Source: Saprospiraceae bacterium
Lineage (GTDB): Bacteria > Bacteroidota > Bacteroidia > Chitinophagales > Saprospiraceae
Direction: 5' to 3'
Length of the DNA: 5,199 nucleotides
Assembly: GCA_020436865.1 (NCBI GenBank)
Contig: JAGQXA010000484.1
Location: forward strand, 1 to 5,199
The stretch's first letter is position 1; each line of letters opens with the position of its first letter. This document shows positions 1-5,199 of this stretch, piece after piece. A model generated the notes under the pieces. It was not told where the DNA came from. It saw only the letters and a list, made by a program, of their open reading frames with translations, and did not search any database. The translations under genes were made by a program, and so were the position numbers.

Positions 1-107
1 CCGTCGAATGATTGCAGCACGTCGCGGGCCGTTTGCAGGACGTCGACGCCGTTTGCGTCGTTCATCAGGGCGATGGTCAGATCGAGCTTGAGTTTGCGTA
101 GGTTCAT
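1..107 (-). CDS. Hypothetical protein, N-terminal 35 codons only (runs off left edge)
   Basis: Reading leftward from an ATG at 107-105, the frame stays open to the window edge and gives 35 full codons. The peptide begins MNLRKLKLDLTIALMNDANG and continues with alternating hydrophobic and charged residues that look helical. I do not recognise a family. The opening 'LKLDL' followed by a predicted helix is loosely reminiscent of small antitoxin-like or addiction-module proteins of Bacteroidota, but that is only an impression. There is no signal peptide or membrane segment in the visible part. The frame is open upstream for at least 60 nt without another ATG, so 107 is the first ATG rather than a proven start. 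The leader has no Shine-Dalgarno and no adenine run like those before the fts genes. The gene lies beyond the ftsZ terminator, so it is probably a separate transcription unit. Base composition and codon use look like the neighbours. Confidence 0.5.
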   Translation of the reverse strand, partial: MNLRKLKLDLTIALMNDANGVDVLQTARDVLQSFD

Positions 108-179
108 GGCTGGGTGGTCTATGGTGGTCGATATAGAAGCTAAACTTTCGTTTGGCGGCTTATGTTGCCGCTTAACTCT

Positions 180-209
180 TAAGAATAGGTTAAATGCTGT
201 TACCAAAAA
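180..209 (-). promoter_or_regulatory. Weak candidate promoter for the left-edge gene
   Basis: On the minus strand a TTTTTG (209-204) is followed after 16 nt by TATTCTTA (187-180). This partly resembles the Bacteroidota sigma-ABfr promoter (TTTG near -33, TAnnTTTG near -7); the second box matches only TA and two of the four following bases. It lies between the ftsZ terminator and the ATG at 107, where a promoter is expected, and would leave a leader of about 65-70 nt. The call rests mostly on position and is weak. Confidence 0.2.
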
Positions 210-305
210 CGGAAGATGTCGCCGGTTGGTCAATCGGGAACGACTTCTTTCGGTCGCGTCCCACCTATCTATTGCAGATCCGGTAAAAAGGTTACCTGTT
301 TGTAC

Positions 306-340
306 AAAAAACTTAGGCCCTCCCGAAGGGAAGACCTAAG
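306..340 (-). terminator. Rho-independent terminator of the murC-ftsQ-ftsA-ftsZ transcript
   Basis: On the minus strand, positions 340-312 form a 13-bp stem (arms 340-328 and 324-312) closed by a UUC loop. All pairs are Watson-Crick except two G-U wobbles. The stem is followed directly by six T residues (311-306). On the plus strand the same two positions become C-A mismatches and no T run follows, so the terminator works in one direction only, that of ftsZ. It begins 50 nt after the ftsZ stop codon and marks the end of the division-gene transcript. Confidence 0.9.
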
Positions 341-390
341 CTTGACTAATAGCAAGTTATGATGGCTAAAATAAATGCCCGTGTTGCTTC

Positions 391-1851
391 CTAATCTACA
401 TTATCGTGCAGAAAGGAGTTGTTGTCGTTGATCTCGACCTCCTCGTCGTCGGAGATCGTCCATTTCGACATAGCCGGCTGATTGGAGTGCGGCACGTCGT
501 CGAGTTCGACGCCGCGGCGCATGTAGGCCGGTTCGCTTTCCAGTTCGCTGATCGCGTTCGGATTATTGAGTTTGACGCGGCGGTTGCGCAGGCGCTCGCG
601 GCGACGATTTTCCTCGGCGATGCGGCGTCGGCGTTCTTCCTCCTTGGCCTCCTTGTCTTCGTCCTTCTGATACGGCTCTTCGTAGGAGTACCGGCGGTTA
701 TAGCGGTCGATCGTAGCCCGCACGTCGCTGAATTCGAAGGTATTGGCCTCGCTCGTGGCCTCTTCTTCTTCATAGCCAATCTCGGCGATGCGATTCAGGT
801 TCTGGCCCTGTTTTTTTTTCGGATCTTCTTCATCGTCGAGCGACACGACGATCTTCTCGTCCTTCGGTTGTGCAAGAGTAGTTTTTCCGGTGCGCTCGAA
901 GCCCGTGGCGATCACCGTTACGCTGATCTTCTCGCCGAGCGACTCGTCGTAGCAATTACCCCAGATGAGGTCGGTGCCGAAGCCCGCTTCTTCCTGCACA
1001 AATTCGGTGATCTCGAAGATCTCGTCCATCGTCACCTCTTTTTTACCGGAGGTGATGTTGAGCAGGATGTGCTGAGCGCCCCGGATGTTGTTATCTTCAA
1101 GCAAAGGGGAGTTCAGCGCTTCGTCGACGGCTTTCTTGGCCCGGTTCTCGCCTTCCGCCACGGCGGTGCCCATGATGGCTACGCCGCTATCGCGCATGAC
1201 GGTGTTGACATCTTCGAAGTCGACGTTGACATAGCCCGGCACGGTAATGATCTCGGCGATGCCCTTGGCGGCCGTGGTCAGGATGTTGTCGGCCTGGGCA
1301 AAGGCGTCGGACAATGATAGATTGCCGTGGATCTGGCGCAGCTTGTCGTTGGAGATGATCACCAGAGTATCGACGTGCTTCTTGAGCTCCTCGAGGCCAT
1401 CGACGCCTTGTTCGGACCGCCGGCGCCCTTCAAAGGTAAAGGGCAGGGTGACGATGCCGACGGTCAGGATGTCCATTTCCTGAGCCGTCTTGGCAATGAT
1501 GGGGGCCGCGCCCGTACCGGTGCCACCGCCCATACCGGCGGTAACGAACAGCATTTTGCAGCCGTTCGAGAGGTACTGGCGGATCTCTTCGATGCTTTCT
1601 TCGCAGGCCAGCTTGCCGATATTCGGCTTGGAGCCGGCGCCGCGGCCTTCGGTGAGGGTCGGACCGAGCTGGATCTTGGTTTTGATCTCGCTGATGTCCA
1701 TCGCTTGCGCGTCGGTGTTGCAAATTGCGAAGTCGACGCCTACGATGCCTTGTTTGAACATGTGGTTGACGGCATTGCTGCCACCGCCGCCGACGCCGAT
1801 CACCTTGATAATGGGATTCCCTTCCATGTCGTTGATGAGGTTAAAGATCAT
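391..1851 (-). CDS. ftsZ: Cell division protein FtsZ
   Basis: FtsZ is the tubulin-like GTPase that polymerises into the cytokinetic ring on the inner face of the membrane. The 486-residue product has the full core: glycine-rich GGGGSNAVNHM (21-31), NTDAQA (45-50), the tubulin signature GMGGGTGTGAAP (106-117), FEGRRR (140-145) with the GTP-contacting Glu and Arg, SND (167-169), and the T7 loop NVDFEDV (209-215) that supplies the catalytic Asp. After about residue 320 comes a long acidic then Arg/Glu-rich linker (about 340-430), a short PAYMRRGVELDD segment (441-452), and the terminal peptide NNSFLHDNVD (477-486), the likely FtsA-binding tail, typical of Bacteroidota. I chose ATG 1851: it puts about 13 residues before IIKVIGVGGGG, as in relatives, and has A6 at -14 to -9. 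An in-frame ATG at 1884 would add 11 residues but lies inside a hairpin. Last gene of the operon, terminator 50 nt downstream. An A9 run (819-811) encodes Lys345-347. Confidence 0.98.
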   Translation of the reverse strand: MIFNLINDMEGNPIIKVIGVGGGGSNAVNHMFKQGIVGVDFAICNTDAQAMDISEIKTKIQLGPTLTEGRGAGSKPNIGKLACEESIEEIRQYLSNGCKMLFVTAGMGGGTGTGAAPIIAKTAQEMDILTVGIVTLPFTFEGRRRSEQGVDGLEELKKHVDTLVIISNDKLRQIHGNLSLSDAFAQADNILTTAAKGIAEIITVPGYVNVDFEDVNTVMRDSGVAIMGTAVAEGENRAKKAVDEALNSPLLEDNNIRGAQHILLNITSGKKEVTMDEIFEITEFVQEEAGFGTDLIWGNCYDESLGEKISVTVIATGFERTGKTTLAQPKDEKIVVSLDDEEDPKKKQGQNLNRIAEIGYEEEEATSEANTFEFSDVRATIDRYNRRYSYEEPYQKDEDKEAKEEERRRRIAEENRRRERLRNRRVKLNNPNAISELESEPAYMRRGVELDDVPHSNQPAMSKWTISDDEEVEINDNNSFLHDNVD

Positions 1852-1871
1852 AACTGCTATTTTTTCGAGAT
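1852..1871 (-). promoter_or_regulatory. A-rich translation initiation leader of ftsZ
   Basis: The 20 nt before ATG 1851 contain six adenines at -14 to -9 (1865-1860) and no purine-rich anti-16S sequence. Bacteroidota generally do not use Shine-Dalgarno pairing and favour adenines upstream of the start, so this supports the choice of 1851 over 1884. ftsA (adenines at -12 to -9) and ftsQ (adenines at -12 to -10) have comparable leaders. Confidence 0.45.
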
Positions 1872-1880
1872 TTGTGCTTC

Positions 1881-1909
1881 CCATCCGCCCGCTGCGGGCG
1901 GTCGGATGG
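1881..1909. repeat. Palindromic element A between ftsA and ftsZ
   Basis: The outer arms CCATCCG (1881-1887) and CGGATGG (1903-1909) enclose an inner stem CCCG/CGGG with loop CTG. The right arm carries four extra bases (CGGT, 1899-1902) with no partner on the left. An alternative pairing gives a 7-bp inner stem (1885-1891 with 1895-1901). In total about 11 bp pair with a 4-nt bulge, as if the left arm had lost ACCG. It resembles element B (1928-1958) in order and sequence: ATCCG, then GCT, then GCG, then TCGGAT, then GGAT. On the plus strand it is followed by ATTTTTC, on the minus strand by no T run, so it is not a terminator for ftsA. Confidence 0.75.
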
Positions 1910-1927
1910 ATTTTTCTACCTTTTTTA

Positions 1928-1958
1928 CCGATCCGGTCGCTTAGAGCGATCGGATCGG
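1928..1958. repeat. Palindromic element B just after the ftsA stop codon
   Basis: Left arm 1928-1941 and right arm 1945-1958 pair over 14 positions around a TAG loop. Thirteen pairs are Watson-Crick; the remaining position is G opposite T, a wobble in plus-strand RNA and an A-C mismatch in minus-strand RNA. The right arm ends five bases before the ftsA stop codon (TAA, 1965-1963). The following minus-strand sequence is A-rich (TAAAAAAGGTAGAAAAA), so there is no terminator in the direction of the operon. It is a clear inverted repeat and a diverged relative of element A. Confidence 0.8.
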
Positions 1959-1962
1959 ATCG

Positions 1963-3276
1963 TTAAAAGTCCTGGTCAGGTTCGGCTTCGAACCATTCCT
2001 TGGTTTTGCGGAATAATTGTTCGTACCAGGCGCTCTTTTCCTCTACCGTTTCTTCGACCAGTTCCGGCTGTTTTTCCGGTTCGGGTTTGCGGTAGCGGAC
2101 CAGGCCGCTTTCCACGTCGCGGATGCCCTTGAGCAGCAAGCCGATCGCCGTGGAATAGATCGGGCTCGAGAGTTGTTCGGCATAGCCGTGAGCCAGATGT
2201 TCTACCGGGATCCCGATGCGGGTCGGAAAGCCCGTATGAAAGGCTGCGAGCTTGTCGATATGGTTGAGCAATGCCCCGCCGCCGGTCAGTACGATGCCGC
2301 CGATGAGTTTGCGCTCGAGGCCCGAACGGCGGATCTCCCAAACGACATAGTCGAGGATCTCCTCCACCCGCGCCTGGATGATGCGGGCCAGGTTCTTTTC
2401 CGAGATCTCCTTGGGAGGCCTTCCTTTCAGGCCGGGGATGGTGATGATGCGGTTGTCGTAGACCTCTTCGGCCAGGGCGGCGCCGAAGCGCACCTTGAGC
2501 TTTTCGGCCTGCTGGATCATGACCGTGCAGCCTTCTTTGATATCCTTGGTAATGACGTTGCCGCCAAAGGGTACGACGGCCGTATGCCGAATGATCCCGT
2601 CCTGGAAGAGCGTGATGTCGGTCGTGCCGCCCCCGATGTCGACCAGCGCCACGCCCGCCTCCTTTTCCTCTTCGCTCAGCACCGAGGCTGCCGAAGCGAT
2701 GGGTTCGAGGGTCATGTTGGCCACGCGCAGACCGGCGCGTTCGACGCAGCGGTGAATGTTATTCGACGCGCTGATCTGACCGGTGATAATGTGGAAATTG
2801 GCTTCCAGGCGGATACCCGACATGCCGATCGGGTCGAGAATGCCCTGTTCGTTATCGACCGTATATTCCTGCGGAATGACGTGCAGGATCTTATCGCCCG
2901 GCGGCAGCACGAGTTTGTGCATATCGCTGATCAGACGCTCGATGTCGCGCGGGCCGATCTCGGTATGGTCGTTGTCGCGCGTCAGCATGCCCCGGTGTTG
3001 CAGGCTCTTGATGTGCTGCCCGGCGATGCCGACATGCACGAACTCGAACTTGCGTCCGGCCATGCGCTCGGCGGCGGCAATGGCCTCCGAAATGGCGGTG
3101 ACGGTCTTTTCAATATTGGAAACCACCCCGCGCAATACGCCCTTGCTTTCCACCTTGCCGTGCCCGATGATCTCGAGGCGGCCGTGTTCGTTCTTGCGGC
3201 CGGCAACGGCGCAGACCTTTGTCGTGCCGATATCGAGCGCCACCACCAGATTGTTGTTTACATTCGCGTCCATCAT
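1963..3276 (-). CDS. ftsA: Cell division protein FtsA
   Basis: FtsA is the actin-fold ATP-binding protein that anchors FtsZ polymers to the inner membrane and recruits later division proteins. The 437-residue product shows the first phosphate loop LDIGTTKV (14-21), an SHS2-like 1C region (about 85-170), the second phosphate loop VALVDIGGGTTDITLF (209-224), and the adenosine-binding loop IGGIVLTGGGALLNHI (325-340). The C-terminal tail is Glu-rich (398-414) and then has an amphipathic stretch, WYEQLFRKTKEWFE (417-430), fitting the membrane-targeting helix of the family. Length is normal. The start is one of two adjacent ATGs (3276 or 3273) just before the conserved NNNLVVALDIG. The frame is open to 3444, but that extension would overlap the end of ftsQ by 125 nt and looks unlike any FtsA N-terminus, so I reject it. 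It lies 43 nt after ftsQ and 111 nt before ftsZ, no internal promoter seen. Confidence 0.98.
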   Translation of the reverse strand: MMDANVNNNLVVALDIGTTKVCAVAGRKNEHGRLEIIGHGKVESKGVLRGVVSNIEKTVTAISEAIAAAERMAGRKFEFVHVGIAGQHIKSLQHRGMLTRDNDHTEIGPRDIERLISDMHKLVLPPGDKILHVIPQEYTVDNEQGILDPIGMSGIRLEANFHIITGQISASNNIHRCVERAGLRVANMTLEPIASAASVLSEEEKEAGVALVDIGGGTTDITLFQDGIIRHTAVVPFGGNVITKDIKEGCTVMIQQAEKLKVRFGAALAEEVYDNRIITIPGLKGRPPKEISEKNLARIIQARVEEILDYVVWEIRRSGLERKLIGGIVLTGGGALLNHIDKLAAFHTGFPTRIGIPVEHLAHGYAEQLSSPIYSTAIGLLLKGIRDVESGLVRYRKPEPEKQPELVEETVEEKSAWYEQLFRKTKEWFEAEPDQDF

Positions 3277-3319
3277 AACGATCGTTTTAGAGTTTTTCCG
3301 GAATCGATAACTTGCTTTA
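3277..3319 (-). other. ftsQ-ftsA intergenic leader with three short palindromes
   Basis: This 43-nt gap is more AT-rich than the flanking genes. It contains a perfect 10-bp palindrome AACGATCGTT (3277-3286) directly before the ftsA ATG, plus TTCCGGAA (3296-3303) and ATCGAT (3303-3308). No terminator (no stem with T run) and no convincing promoter were found. Adenines at -12 to -9 suit a Bacteroidota start. Any role for the palindromes is unproven. Confidence 0.35.
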
Positions 3320-4099
3320 TTACCATTTTTCACAGACGACCTGGCCCCGGTAGGACAGATTGACCGTTTTGTATTCGCGCCATCCGGCATAGGGAACGGC
3401 GTGTTCGTAAAACAGGCGCAAGCGCCTGAACTTATCGTCGACATCTTTGAACGGCCCGAAAACGATCCGCTGGTTGCCCAGTTTGGGGATCAGCACGAAG
3501 GAGCCGTTCTGCAGGTGGATCTCTTCGACCATCACTTTCCACAGCGGGTCTTCGCGGACCAGCCGGGCGAGTTCGAACAGATCTTTCAAGAGGTACTGTT
3601 CGCGTTCCAGGAAATCGGGCACATGCGGCGGGATATTCCCGGTAGCCACCAGTACCCGGGCCGAAAAATGCCTCGAGAGCGGAAGCCGGTTCCCCTGTTC
3701 GTCGAGGTAGTAGTTCAATCCGTTCCGATCGATGATGCGCAGCACCGGTTCGCGCTGCAACACTTCGATCTTGATCACGTTGCCGGCGGTGACATACACA
3801 TCGGCATCGAGGATGAAGGGATCGGCTTCGAGTACCCGCTCGACCCGTTCGACGTCGAGAATGGCCAGTTGCTGCCCTTCCAGATTAAAGCCGAAGCTCC
3901 GTTCGATCGTGGTGTGGATGTCGGCGCTGTCGATCAGGAAATACCCGTCGGCCAAAGGCTCGATCGCGATCCGCACCGCTTTCACGTCGCTGACCTGCTT
4001 CTGCTCTACGGCGGAAATGACGACGATCGCCCCGATAAAAAAGAGGGCTATGTAGCTGATCCGCCTGAGCGATTGTATGAGTTCCTGATTGTTCATCAT
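3320..4099 (-). CDS. ftsQ: Cell division protein FtsQ
   Basis: FtsQ is a bitopic inner-membrane protein that, in the divisome, connects the cytoplasmic FtsZ ring to periplasmic wall synthesis through its FtsB/FtsL-type partners. The 259-residue product has a short cytoplasmic N-terminus with Arg12-Arg13, one membrane segment (about 14-31, ISYIALFFIGAIVVISAV), a POTRA-like region (about 40-115), then the beta domain. Segments typical of Bacteroidota FtsQ are VLQREPVLRIIDRNG (113-127), YYLDEQGNRLPLS (130-142), ARVLVATGNI (147-156), the C-terminal KFRRLRLFY (223-231), GWREYKTVNLSY (239-250) and the end QVVCEKW (253-259). No proline-rich or coiled tail is present. The start is one of two adjacent ATGs (4099, 4096). 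The first lies 3 nt after the murC stop (TAA GCC ATG), so translation is probably coupled to murC. ddl, which sits between murC and ftsQ in proteobacteria, is absent. Confidence 0.95.
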   Translation of the reverse strand: MMNNQELIQSLRRISYIALFFIGAIVVISAVEQKQVSDVKAVRIAIEPLADGYFLIDSADIHTTIERSFGFNLEGQQLAILDVERVERVLEADPFILDADVYVTAGNVIKIEVLQREPVLRIIDRNGLNYYLDEQGNRLPLSRHFSARVLVATGNIPPHVPDFLEREQYLLKDLFELARLVREDPLWKVMVEEIHLQNGSFVLIPKLGNQRIVFGPFKDVDDKFRRLRLFYEHAVPYAGWREYKTVNLSYRGQVVCEKW

Positions 4100-4102
4100 G
4101 GC

Positions 4103-5199
4103 TTACGGTTTCGTCCGTTGCAACCAGTTCTGAATGGGTTCGACCAGCGTATCGATATTACCGGCTCCCATCGTCAATAAGACATCCAGTTCGAGTCGGC
4201 CCAGGGCATCCGGCAATTCGGCCAGCTGCCAAAGGCGTTTATTCGGGTTTTTCATTTCTTTCAACAAGGCCGCCGAGTCGATGCCGGGTATCGGCTCTTC
4301 CCGGGCGGGATAGATCTCCAGCAGAACGGGTTCGTCGAGCCGGTCCAGGGCTGCGGCGAACTCCGTCAGGAAGTCGCGCGTGCGGCTGTACAGATGCGGC
4401 TGGAATATCCCGGTCAGCTTTCTACCGGGGAAGAGTTCCCGCGCCGCGCCGATCACGGCGGTCAATTCCGTCGGATGATGGGCATAGTCGTCGATATACA
4501 CCCGCTGATCATCCTGATAAATGCGTTCGAAGCGCCGTTGCACTCCGGAAAAAGCGGCCAGCGCCCTGCGCGCTGCGGTTTCGGTCAGACCCACCTGCAG
4601 GGCTAAAGCCAGCGCGGCCGTGGCATTCTCTACATTGTGCCGCCCTGGGGCGCCCAACTGCAGGTCTTTCCAGTACAGATCCGGCCCGTGAAAGTCGAAC
4701 CGAAAGTACCCATCCTGCACATGCACCCGGGTCGAGCGGTAATCGCCTTCTTCCAGCCCGTAGGTCGTTACCGGGGGCAGATCGGCGAAAGCATCTTTCA
4801 GATCGTGGCGCACAAACAGGCGTCCTCCCGGCTTCACCTGCCGGGCAAAGGCCCGGAACCCCTCCTGCATCAGTCGCTGCCGGTCGCCATAGATGTCGAG
4901 GTGATCGGGATCGGTCGACAACACGACGGCCATTTCCGGCTGCAGATGAAGGAAGGAGCGATCGTATTCGTCGGCTTCCACGACCACCCAATCCGACCGG
5001 CCGCTGAGGTAATTGGTGCCGAAATTACCGGCTATACCTCCGAGGAAGGCGGTGCAATCCACTCCCGCCTCCCGCAGCAGGAAACTGAGGAGGGAGGTCG
5101 TGGTGGTCTTACCGTGGGTACCGGCCACCGCCAACGTACGGCTGTGGCGACTGATCAGTCCCAGCACCTCGGCCCGCTTCAGGACCGGAAAACCCTCGC
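4103..5199 (-). CDS. murC: UDP-N-acetylmuramate--L-alanine ligase MurC, 5' end missing
   Basis: MurC is the cytoplasmic ATP-dependent ligase that adds L-alanine to UDP-MurNAc, the first step of building the peptidoglycan stem peptide. The frame is open through the right edge; 364 residues are visible, so about 95-100 N-terminal residues (most of the UDP-binding domain) lie outside, given a usual length near 460. Numbering from the first full codon: edge sequence EGFPVLKRAE, ATP-binding loop AGTHGKTTTT (25-34), EADEYDRSF (74-82), TDPDHLDIYG (95-104), GRHNVENATAA (185-195), FSGVQRRFER (216-225), DDYAHHPTE (236-244), FQPHLYSRT (265-273), EIYPAREEPIPG (294-305) and a terminal LLTMGAGNI (340-348). 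The DDYAHHPTE and FQPHLYSRT signatures separate MurC from MurD, MurE and MurF. A GTG at 5167 is internal, not the start, because conserved MurC sequence continues upstream. It is first in the visible operon and ends 3 nt before ftsQ. Confidence 0.97.
   Translation of the reverse strand, partial: EGFPVLKRAEVLGLISRHSRTLAVAGTHGKTTTTSLLSFLLREAGVDCTAFLGGIAGNFGTNYLSGRSDWVVVEADEYDRSFLHLQPEMAVVLSTDPDHLDIYGDRQRLMQEGFRAFARQVKPGGRLFVRHDLKDAFADLPPVTTYGLEEGDYRSTRVHVQDGYFRFDFHGPDLYWKDLQLGAPGRHNVENATAALALALQVGLTETAARRALAAFSGVQRRFERIYQDDQRVYIDDYAHHPTELTAVIGAARELFPGRKLTGIFQPHLYSRTRDFLTEFAAALDRLDEPVLLEIYPAREEPIPGIDSAALLKEMKNPNKRLWQLAELPDALGRLELDVLLTMGAGNIDTLVEPIQNWLQRTKP

Noticed and set aside
171..193. TTAAC/GTTAA inverted repeat around CTTAAG as an operator
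   Set aside because: The arms are only 5 bp with a 12-nt spacer in AT-rich DNA, which is expected by chance.
73..339. An 88-codon open frame on the plus strand across the left intergenic region
   Set aside because: It overlaps the start of the minus-strand gene and ends inside the ftsZ terminator hairpin. It has no recognisable domain and no sensible leader.
406..1317. A 303-codon plus-strand frame opposite ftsZ
   Set aside because: It is a by-product of the GC-rich codon pattern of ftsZ on the other strand. The translation is biased in composition with no family resemblance.
1852..1962. A separate ftsZ promoter in the ftsA-ftsZ gap
   Set aside because: I looked for TAnnTTTG with an upstream TTTG or TTG on the minus strand and found none. 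The gap is filled by hairpins and A-rich sequence.
2017..3363. A 448-codon plus-strand frame opposite almost all of ftsA
   Set aside because: It is long but mirrors ftsA codon by codon. Its His/Asp/Ala/Phe-rich composition is typical of a reverse-complement shadow, and ftsA itself is unmistakable.
3277..3444. N-terminal extension of FtsA by 56 residues
   Set aside because: It would overlap the ftsQ 3' end by 125 nt, and its sequence is Cys/Ser/Arg-rich junk that is an out-of-frame reading of ftsQ. The ATG pair at 3276/3273 fits the family.
3401..4180. A 259-codon plus-strand frame opposite ftsQ
   Set aside because: It is a shadow of a well-supported FtsQ and has no independent evidence.
1..5199. 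tRNA, rRNA, CRISPR, insertion sequence or prophage features
   Set aside because: I saw no cloverleaf, no regularly spaced direct repeats, no transposase or integrase motifs and no att-like duplications. The window is otherwise tightly packed with division genes.

Overview
This window holds the end of a division and cell-wall (dcw) gene cluster, all on the minus strand, in the order murC (5' end cut off by the right edge), ftsQ, ftsA, ftsZ. A Rho-independent terminator follows ftsZ, and the first 35 codons of an unrelated minus-strand gene run off the left edge. The proteins point to a member of the Bacteroidota. FtsQ has the short C-terminal layout of that phylum and there is no ddl gene between murC and ftsQ. 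FtsZ ends in an Asn-Asn-Ser-Phe-Leu-His-Asp-Asn-Val-Asp type peptide after a long charged linker. The starts lack Shine-Dalgarno sequences but carry adenines around -12 to -10. The DNA is fairly GC-rich by eye (not counted), which might suggest a Saprospiria- or Chitinophagia-like lineage, but that placement is only a guess.

Layout from right to left, the direction of transcription: 5199-4103 murC (UDP-N-acetylmuramate--L-alanine ligase, about the last four fifths); a 3-nt gap; 4099-3320 ftsQ; a 43-nt AT-richer gap with small palindromes; 3276-1963 ftsA; a 111-nt gap (1962-1852) with two related hairpins separated by an A-rich stretch (as read on the coding strand); 1851-391 ftsZ; 50 nt; a terminator hairpin at 340-312 with a T6 tract. 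The remaining stretch down to 108 is non-coding and can be expected to hold the promoter of the left-edge gene, although only a weak candidate is visible.

The genes form one pathway. MurC makes the first amino-acid addition to the peptidoglycan precursor. FtsZ forms the cytokinetic ring, FtsA ties it to the membrane, and FtsQ links the ring to the periplasmic wall-synthesis machinery. No promoter for these genes is visible inside the window, so they are probably transcribed from further upstream in the cluster.

The gene content is ordinary and I found no new enzyme system. The most interesting non-standard element is the pair of diverged palindromes between ftsA and ftsZ, which look like two copies of one short repeat. 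They could be a mobile or REP-like element, or RNA structures that set the ftsA/ftsZ expression ratio. Smaller points are an A9 run inside ftsZ and a false upstream ATG for ftsZ buried in one of the hairpins.
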